Assembly: GCA_019009955.1 (NCBI GenBank)
Contig: CM032230.1
Coordinates: forward strand, 125,814,501-125,878,500
DNA: 64,000 nucleotides
Direction of reading: 5' to 3'
Source: Riptortus pedestris
Lineage: Eukaryota > Arthropoda > Insecta > Hemiptera > Alydidae
Shown one piece after another: positions 56,182 to 64,000 of this stretch. Within the stretch, counting starts at the first letter, position 1, and the number at the start of each line of letters is the position of its first letter. Under the pieces are notes generated by a model, which searched no databases, was not told where the DNA came from, and worked only from the letters and a program-made list of their open reading frames with translations. A program made the translations under genes and the position numbers.

Positions 56182-56801
56182 CTCTTAACGCTCTAGCAAT
56201 TTTTGTTTGATCGTTACGAAACTCGATATTTAACCGTTTTATGTAAAAAAAACAGATCAAGTTCGTTAATGGCTGAAATTGGACTAGAGGGAGGTGGGGT
56301 TTAGAGGGGGGATTTTTGAAAATTCGAAATATTCTCGTTATTATGCATCGGATCGAAACATTGTATAGAGACAATCTTATTGCAAATTAAATTTACTAGA
56401 AATATTGATACATACATTTATTCTCTATCTTGAATATTAACCAAGATATTTGCATTTCTATGAAGTCTGTGGTCGGCCATCTTCGTCATTTCTCGGCTCA
56501 GGCGGAAGCTTCTTCTAACCTGTTGTTTTTAACCTTACCTTACTTTGTGAGATTTACGCAAATACATTCTGTTCATCCGCCCCCCTTCTTTAGTTCTTGG
56601 ACTACTAAAATTTGAGTTATTAAAATATAAATTATTCTTACAATTCAGAAGCCGTTTCAGTTGGAAATTTATTTTAATTAACTGAAAGATTTCTCATTAT
56701 CTAATCACGGTGGTATTGTGTTAGCAGTATGCAGATTTCTCTATTGTAAAACTTCACGTGGGAAATCTGCTTAGTTTACGCAGCCCCTGCGTGAACGGAC
56801 T
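55994..56801 (-). mobile_element. HINE-like element, full length, type B
   Basis: Perfect AGCAGATTTCCC-TTAA-GGGAAATC at 55994, (TA)n 56116-56176, core, then the type-B half including 'gtcggccatcttcgtcattt', 'ggcggaagcttcttctaacc' and 'ttcttggactactaaaattt', and TCCGTTCACGCAGGGG at 56801 (one inserted base). Very similar to the 22885 copy but with a 20-bp or so shorter middle. Confidence 0.92.
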
Positions 56802-56888
56802 TTTTTTGTTGACTTTCCACCATCGTCTAGTTAATTGATGTTAAATTGGTCATATTTTCTCAAAGTAGCGAATTTTTTTTTATATTAC

Positions 56889-56912
56889 ACAGGCCCTGCG
56901 TGACGGATGTTT
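56889..56912 (-). mobile_element. Isolated HINE-like 5' tip
   Basis: 'aggccctgcgtgacggatg' is the terminal sequence of the family on the minus strand, 88 bp beyond the end of the preceding copy and followed by a T run. Confidence 0.65.
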
Positions 56913-59334
56913 TTTTTTCAAATCTTCATGTAATTTAATTTTCTCTTTCGGAGGAATCTAGTTAGCATAAGATTTCGAACACACGCCGTAATCACATCTC
57001 CTAATAATACAGAATATTAGTATGTTCTATTTTACAAATGAATATTTCAAACTGTAGGGTTTCCTTTTGACATGTGATTACATCGTCGAGCCCTCATTTG
57101 AATAAGAGTATGAATAACATTCAGGAGCTCTACTCCGAAACTGTTGAGCCTTTTCTGAAATGTATCTCATTATATTCTGTTCCAGAGAATGAACCAACCG
57201 GACCGGAATGAGATTCGTATCAGAAGGCCTTTGGCGAAGTATTCAGAATCCTTTAATTAATTAATTGTTGAATTAACTAATGAGTTTGTTCGTTAATTTA
57301 AGCAAACTTTCCAAACTCCTTTCTCGAGCAAGCTTCCATCTTTATCTTAATCTGATAAATGTAACTCAGTAAGTCTTCAATGGCGTGTACAAACTAGCTC
57401 ATCTTATATCCCTAAATAATATTATGGATTTTTAACTGAAATAGAAATAATACCTATATAAAAATATACAATCTCATATGGATATAGAAATGCGAATTTC
57501 AATTTAGGAAAATTGGTTTAATAAATCTTCATTTTAATTAAATTTGAATACAAATACAGTCATCACTAGAATTTATTAAAATTCGAAGAATAGGAAAACT
57601 TGACTAAAATTGATTAAAATAAAAGAAAATATTGATTATCATGCCGAGTGCTGGCAACACTCGGTATTATTTATTTCTCAGAAATACTTAATGACCAGTA
57701 GTTTAAAATAATTTTTTTAAAAAAGTTTATAAATTAAAAATAATAGATGACGTCCTACAAAAGTTAAATCAAGTAAATCAATGAATTAAAAAAAAAGCGT
57801 TATATATTTACTATATTCTATCTAATGTAAAGTTGTTACTGCCTGGTGGATATATTTCATGCTTCCAAACTCTCTTGCTCTTAAGTGAATGATGTAGATC
57901 AGGATCCATCTTCAGGGCACTGCCAACAAAAAATATGAGTAAATATTAAAATATAATGAATAACAGATTAAAAATTGCCATCATTCTTTATTTTATTTTT
58001 AATTATACATTATGGAGCATCCCAACTACGGCGATATTGCTTCTAACGATAAACAAGAAAACATCATAAACATAAGATGAAAATAGAAAAAAAAACGAAT
58101 AGAAAAGAAATACATCAAAAAATAGAAAACAACAAAAACGAGAAAAAAGTAATAGGTAACAATAAAGTGCAACAAAACCCAAAAATAGAAATCAAGAAAG
58201 AATAATAAAATGCCTAAATAAAAAACAACGAAAATACTTAATAATAAAAACACTACAACCAAAATAAACAAAATAAGAAAAAAAAGTGAAACGAAGCAAT
58301 ATGTAAAAATGATTTACAAATAATTAATATAATAGGATAAAAAATATATTGTAAATAACAATAATAATTACATAAATATTATTAATTAAACTAGTTTAAA
58401 ATATTAATAATGTAAAAATAAGCAGATGTACTACAACAATATAATAACAATAAGATAAAAAATATAACGAATAAGAATTTTAAAAATTTGTATGTATAAA
58501 CTAAAAAGAAAGCTTGCATCCAAAGACGTTGCAAAAATAAAAATGTAAAACGTAAATTAAAAATATATCACTTGTTCAGGTTTTCGAATATAGTGTATGG
58601 TCTTTAAATGTTCGAGAATAGTATCTATGTTGGACACCACATATAAAGTAGGGCCCCCATTCATAAAATAAATAAGTTAGGGACTAACCACATAATTTAA
58701 AAAAAGATTTAGGGGCAAGTGAACCACTTAAGGTAACAATTATGTCCACCAGGAAAATGTTGACAAACTATTAACATACCTTGGTGATTCTCGTTTAATA
58801 ACATTTTAATTTAGCATAATTTAATTATCACGTTATGCTAATAAAATCTCTTAAATTAGACGTGCCATTTTTTCCCCATTATTTTTATAATTTCCTTTTC
58901 TTTTATATGTTTTAACATCCCGAAAAATGAGCAGAACACTTCTGAAATATCAGAGCAACGCACCCTTCATATTTCACGAATTCACTCTCAAAATTCGCCG
59001 ATTTATTTTTAAGGTGGTTAGTTTGAGGTTATTTGTTATAGGTCCTAAATGTGTGAGGTTCTCGGAGAGTGAGGCATTTTGTCTCTATGATACCACGAGG
59101 TAGGCCTTCGGTCACGTACTAACTGTCAACACTGAGATACATTTATACGCACTGACTCAAACACAAAACCAAATGTTATATCTGACCTAGAAGTACTCGA
59201 TTAGTCGATAAGAGATGAGTATATTTAATGTAGCATCATTTTCGGGCACCATTGGTATTCTTCATCAGAGTTACAACGAAAGTTGTATAAGGCATTTGTG
59301 AAAATAGTATATTAATAACATTTATACCTCTCTT
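56913..59334. other. AT-rich, no supported gene
   Basis: 58030-58300 is A-rich on the plus strand, so the 81-codon minus frame there is compositional. A hairpin ATGCCGAGTG-ctggcaa-CACTCGGTAT is at 57641-57667. No repeats of the main families. Confidence 0.45.
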
Positions 59335-59440
59335 GAGGAAATTCTGCGGTTAAGAATGCACTCAAGACACGATTTTCAAAAAAAAAAAAAATCTTTAAAT
59401 GTCCATCCATCATACCAAATAAATGACTAGGTTCTACCTC
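59335..59440 (-). mobile_element. HINE-like palindrome-side scrap
   Basis: 'aatgcactcaagacacgatttt' and 'aaatgtccatccatcatacc' match the 60-110 bp next to the palindrome. A run interrupts it. Confidence 0.45.
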
Positions 59441-59754
59441 GATTTGCTGATAGCAGTAACATTCAACTATACTTTTGCGTTAATGTATTATTGATGATGC
59501 AAACAAAGATTTTCAATTACGTAATTTTTCTATGTATTTCTTGACTAAATTTCAGACATTTAGCTCGGTAGTCAAGTAGTATGTTAAGTCTGTTACAATA
59601 AATCATAACTTACAAGAAAACTTCGCCCTCTATGCTCACGAACAATTTTACATATTTTTTTTAAAAATTGTACACAGTTTTACTATTTTTAGGGCGGGAA
59701 CTGGGATTCCTGATTAATCTGAAAAAAGGTAAGGAATTTATTATCTACAAACAT

Positions 59755-60420
59755 AAAACTCTAAGGTTTGCCTGATTTTCTATTTCAATTCGGCAGGAAT
59801 AATTTTTCACTTTTCAGGCCCTTAAGGACAATGAGATAAAAATTGAAAATCTTTTTTGTCCACTCGTTTGTTACTCAATCACTCAAAAACGGCTCGGAGT
59901 CAACTGTCCCATAGTACAACAGAAGCTATATGAGAATTCAAAATTTTCATCTCGAAAGGGGATTAAATAGATGAGAAAACAAATTTTTGTGGACAACATT
60001 GTTAATATTATTTTAACTCGGAAAATATAGAGAACATACTGCGTTTAGACTAACAATTTCGTTCCTAAAACGTTATTGGCTTTTATAAATTTCGATATTT
60101 TGACTTCCTACTTACTAAGAAAATACCTGAATAGATCAAATTTTTTTTGCATATGATTTAAGGGAATGTATATTGTTTACACGCACTAATTTTATTCCAC
60201 CCTCAGGATTGTAGGGTTTTTCCGACGTCAATATATTTCTTAAAATTGATTTGATCAGAAAAATGTAAAGATAATATTAGTTTTATAATTTATTTATTCT
60301 GTCCTAATATGTTCCTTAAATGTATGAATTTCTGAAGTTTTATTTCTAGCTTCCGGTCACAAAATGGAATTTAGTAGTGCTTCATAGGAATGCCTTAAGT
60401 AAATTATGAAATTTTATATA
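59755..60420 (+). repeat. Unnamed dispersed repeat (family D)
   Basis: 'aaactctaaggtttg', 'tttcaggcccttaaggacaat', 'tcgtttgttactcaatcact' match 8885-9055. 'gtagactaacaatttcgttcctaaa', 'aatttcgatattttgac', 'gggaatgtatattg' match 9300-9440. It then blurs; 60290-60420 may be a second partial unit. Confidence 0.6.
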
Positions 60421-60782
60421 CATAAATATATATTACTCAGGACATATATTTCGCGAAAAAGGGTATTGTGAGGGCTTAGTTAACTAAATATTTACATATA
60501 TTTCGAAAATAAACCATTATGAATTTAATTTATCCAATTGCTACCTTTTACCCTCACGGGTATTACAACTGAATGACTCAAGTTATTTTACATGTTTCAG
60601 GATAAAAATAACCGGCTGATTATTCCATAAATTACTCCAATCTCTATATTTTCACGGCAATCCATTTCTATATATACCCGTCAAAGGCTACATTAAAATG
60701 TAACAGTAAAATTTATTGTTTTAATAAATAACCACTTTTATTACTAAAACCACCTCCGCAGTATCAATAGTACTATTAAGGA

Positions 60783-61076
60783 GTGGCCATCGAGCGAAGG
60801 AGTTCAATACGGGAGGAAGTAGTTCTTGCCAGACTCAGGATCGCACACCTGACACATAGGCACTTGATAACAAGGACAGACAACCCTATACGCAAATACT
60901 GCAACAAGCACCTAACGATAAAACACATACTGACAGACTGCATCCAACGAAAAAACCTTCATATTCCCTACAATATGACAGAACTATTACCTGACAGCAG
61001 CCAATATATTCCACAAATACTAACATATCTAAAAAATGTAAACATTTTAAAATACATAAAGTATAACATAGAATAG
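60783..61076 (+). pseudogene. I-like LINE fragment, C-terminal end
   Basis: One open frame of about 97 codons reads REEVVLARLRIAHLTHRHL, NPIRKYCNKHLTIKHILTDC, LHIPYNMTELLPDSSQYI and stops at 61074-61076. This is the conserved LINE tail with the Cys/His cluster; the first Cys is Arg here and a few residues are deleted (RIGHTRLTH to RIAHLTH). 5'-truncated just before 60783, so it cannot act alone. Confidence 0.78.
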
Positions 61077-61344
61077 GTCTACAGCATATTTAAAAATATT
61101 TAAAAGGGATAACGTTTATAATATACATTTATACAAAGTAGGGATATTAGAAACACTCAGATATTTCAGGAATATATTCCAAAATATATAAAGTACAACG
61201 AAGGTGTACATGAAGAAATAGATATATTATTCTATCTACTCCCTAAACAGAAATATTTTAGAATTGATAAATTACTGATTTTATGTAAGATTTTTAAAAG
61301 TATATGCTTATTTGGTTACATTACTAGTATTTTAAAGCAAAAAA
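61077..61344. other. No supported feature
   Basis: AT-rich; may include the 3' untranslated end of the LINE fragment. Confidence 0.35.
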
Positions 61345-61798
61345 AGTCCATCACACAGGGGCTGCGTATACTAAGCAGGTTTCCCACATAAATTTTACAA
61401 TAGAGAAATTTCACGAGAGTCGAGCAGTTAAGGAAACGGCCGAACTAGCTTTTGGCGGGAAAGTCACCCGTCCGTTAGCTGCCCTGATTTAATAAAAATA
61501 CAAATATCTCGGTTAATATTCAAGATAGAGAATAAATGTATATAACAATATTTATAGTACAAATTTGCAATTTATAGTTTAATTTGCAATAAGATAGATT
61601 CTGTACAATTTTTCGATCCGACGTATAGTAACGGACATATTTTGAATTTTTCGAAAATCCTCCCCTCTAAACCCCCCCCTCCCACTAGTCCGATTTCAGC
61701 CGTTAACGAACTTGATCTTTCTTTTTACATAAAACGACTAAATATCGAGTTTGGTAACGATCAAACAAAAATTGCGACGCTAGAGCGGTAAACAGCAA

Positions 61799-61851
<53 letters not shown>

Positions 61852-61988
61852 ATATATATATATACAGTTTTGAACGGACCTCATTTTCGTCATCTACTAG
61901 GTAGGATCGATGGACATTTGAAGAAAAATTTCGAAAATTCCGTCATGAGTACAACCTCATAGCTGATTTCCCTTAAGGGAAATCTGCT
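61345..61988 (+). mobile_element. HINE-like element, full length, type A
   Basis: AGTCCATCACACAGGGGCTG end with a few CpG-type changes, core with a local duplication (tttatagtacaaatttgcaat, tttatagtttaatttgcaat), (TA)n 61800-61864 and a perfect palindrome. Length 644 bp. Confidence 0.9.
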
Positions 61989-62750
61989 AAAAGAAAGAGA
62001 TTATATTTATTGATTGTATAAAAAAAACTATAAATTTGTTTGTAATCCATATGGGTTTGATGATGGCCTTTACTGCCGTTAAGAGAGCATTTTAACGTGA
62101 TTTTCTTTATTTTGTTCTTATAGTGCTCAATTCCAATACACTAGGGCGTAACGATTATTTAAAATTAACAGAGAACACTTGACTCAAGTAAATCGTTTAT
62201 ACGAAATCAGTTGAAAGAATTAAAGTCTTCAATAAAAAAAAGGAATACAAATTGAAAAAGGATCTGTCCAGCGTTGCAAATACTTACAATGGGGTTCATT
62301 AGTAAAATAACGATTATTGCCAGTAATAGCTCTAATGGATTTCAGCAGTTCAGCAGAGCCCAACAATTAGCAGAACAACAAAGGTCTGACAACAGTTTTA
62401 AGGTTTTTTGTCGAATTGACAAATCTGCCGAATTTAAAACAATTTTACCCTTCCCATCATAAAATGAGTAGAACAAAATTAAATGCATTTTTTAAAATGT
62501 TTTCTATAGTGCAGAACCCCTGTAGTATTGGAATTTATTTCCCATGCTCCATAATAAATAATAATACATGGTATATAATATCTTATTTCTTTTTTTATTT
62601 AAATAGGATTAAATCAAATTACAATTTTTATATTTAAAAATAGATAAAATAAAAATATTATAAACAATAAAAAAAATTAACAATTGTGTAAATATGAAAA
62701 AGATATTGACATAGAAATAATAAAATATTATTATTAGTATTATATACATT
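61989..62750. other. No supported gene
   Basis: A 62-codon frame at 62274-62462 (SNGFQQFSRAQQLAEQQRSD) is protein-like but unassigned. AT-rich afterwards. Confidence 0.3.
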
Positions 62751-62754
62751 TTGA

Positions 62755-62850
62755 AGAGGTTTCAGTTCACTTCAACCCTAAAGATTTTAAGAAGGTCACA
62801 AAGTGATAGCTGTGTTCAAACAATAATTGTGGTTATATATCTGGGCTAAA
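62755..62850 (-). pseudogene. Short LINE fragment related to 52.5 kb copy
   Basis: The minus strand reads PQLLFEHSYHFVTFLKSLGL, matching LQLLFEQNYDFLAYLKSKYL in the 51765-52565 element. Confidence 0.55.
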
Positions 62851-62862
62851 CTAATGAAATAA

Positions 62863-62888
62863 TTTTTTTTTTTTTTTTTTTTTTTTTT
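62863..62888. repeat. Poly(T) run of 26
   Basis: Could be the poly(A) tail of a minus-strand retrocopy whose body would lie at higher coordinates, but no body is recognised. Confidence 0.8.
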
Positions 62889-62997
62889 AATGTCGTTCGT
62901 TTTCGGCATAAAGTCTACAAGCTCTACATCTAAATCTATCTACATACTAGTATATTATGTGTAAATTAATTATTTACATTTATTTCAATTAATTGTT

Positions 62998-63033
62998 ATT
63001 TATTAACGTCCACTTTGTGCTACGAAGGCTAAA
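62998..63033 (-). mobile_element. Truncated SINE 3' end
   Basis: 'tatttattaacgtccactttg' and 'gctacgaaggctaaatg' match the last 36 bp of the tRNA-derived SINE. Confidence 0.65.
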
Positions 63034-64000
63034 TGCGTTATTCCTGTTAAGACAAATATGGGTCTCTATATAATGACCGTAATAAAACAATAGAACTACA
63101 ATGAAATATTCTTTATTGTTTTGTTAAATTCTATCGACAAAAATATTTATTACATTCTTTACTTTGTGGAAATATGACCTATTTAACTAATCTATAGCGG
63201 AAGGTTAAATAAAAATGAAAATGAAAACAAATCATATTTATTTGTCAACTAGTTTCGCGTCCATCTGGCGCCTGATCAGGAGAATTACAACGCAAAAGAA
63301 CCAAACTAATGCCTACATATTTCTCTATGAACTTCTACTAGCCGTATCAGTCGGAGAATGGCTTACAAAGTATTGTGGGTCAAGTCAGCTGACATATCGA
63401 TACGTCAGGAAATAAAAATAAATCGATTATCCCTAATTAAGTGTAGTCTAAATCGTAAATGAGAAATTTATAATTGAAGAGCTATCACCTTACAGTTTTA
63501 GCAGACTTTCTACACATCCTCTATTTATGCACATCTAATTTAACACTGTTTGACGTTGAATTAACACCGTTCACTAACTGAAGTGTGATAAAATAGCAAA
63601 ACCTTAAAAATGGTGGAAATATAAAAGTTTTTGAAAATTCTCAAAATTTTATTAAACTAAAAGGAAGTACCTATTTGCTTTAAGGTTTTGAATTTAAAAG
63701 AAAAAAAAATATCACGAAGTCACGCGATCCCTTTCGATCCTGAACACAAATAAAAGAAAAAAAAGTTTTCCTTTGACTTGAGACACCTATAATTTTTGTG
63801 AGAAAAACTTTTCCCTTCGTCAGAAAGGGGAAAATTAAAACTTATCACGTAGCTCTCTCTGTTTAAGTTCAATCGGTTACTGAATAAAACAAGTAAAAAC
63901 AACATGCAAATTTAACGAACTGTTCGAAGAATTGGGAAACAACCCTTAAGAAGTGGGAAGCCTTTTAAACAGTTCTGTTCAAGTTTTCCTAACTCCAACA
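63034..64000. other. No supported gene
   Basis: 63225-63290 contains 'tcaactagtttcgcgtccatc' and 'tggcgcctgatcagg', a motif style often seen at retroelement ends, but no protein fragment adjoins it. The rest is AT-rich. Confidence 0.35.

Noticed and set aside
58026..58271. 81-codon hydrophobic minus-strand frame
   Set aside because: It comes from an A-rich plus strand giving Phe/Leu/Val runs; it is composition, not a membrane protein.

Overview
This window is eukaryotic, AT-rich (by eye about two thirds A+T) and repeat-dominated. The mix of elements points to an arthropod, most likely an insect. It holds non-LTR retrotransposon remnants that look like jockey, I-like and R4/Dong-like types, tRNA-derived SINEs with (AAT)n tails, solo LTRs, and a large Helentron-like non-autonomous DNA family. 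The species cannot be told from the sequence. No complete host protein gene, functional tRNA or rRNA gene, CRISPR array or operon was found. A few short open stretches could be host exons, but none is recognised.

The dominant structure is one family of about 640-860 bp elements with roughly 25 full, deleted or decayed copies on both strands. One end carries the motif TCCGTCACGCAGGGG and a CGCAG-GGG-CTGCG hairpin, then AGCAGATTTCCC about 30 bp inside. The other end is a perfect palindrome (AGCAGATTTCCC-TTAA-GGGAAATCTGCT) facing a run of T or A. Between them lie a (TA)n tract at a fixed position and a conserved core. Subterminal inverted repeats, a terminal stem-loop, an internal microsatellite and no obvious target duplication fit HINE/DINE-1-type derivatives of Helentrons. 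That assignment is an inference; below they are called the 'HINE-like family'. At least three 5'-half types (A, B, C) are joined to one shared 3' half.

The second abundant family is a tRNA-derived SINE of about 215-235 bp, with about 14 copies from 2.4 to 63 kb. It has an RNA polymerase III B box (GTTCGANTC), a conserved body and an (AAT)n tail. Seven insertions have target duplications of 9-17 bp, and some lie inside HINE-like elements, which gives a relative age order. Two non-LTR fragments with a restriction-like endonuclease C-terminus (15.7-16.7 kb and 41.2-41.5 kb) also end in TAA/ATT microsatellites. They resemble R4/Dong-type elements and are possible partners for the SINE.

Layout: 0-12 kb HINE-like copies, SINEs, a 49-bp minisatellite, foldback elements and one small ORF that may be secreted; 13-14 kb solo LTR plus a partial LTR; 15.6-16.7 kb R4/Dong-like LINE; 17-25 kb HINE-like copies; 25-27 kb a possible exon, a jockey fragment and an I-like fragment; 27-36 kb HINE-like copies, LTRs and an unassigned decayed coding tract; 36-48 kb HINE-like copies, SINEs, LINE ends and a perfect 28-bp inverted duplication; 48-54 kb RT fragment, second LINE C-terminus, 5S-rRNA-derived SINE and a full HINE-like copy; 54-64 kb HINE-like copies and AT-rich sequence. 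Nothing here forms a cooperating gene set. The window reads as an intergenic or intronic mosaic of nested transposons.
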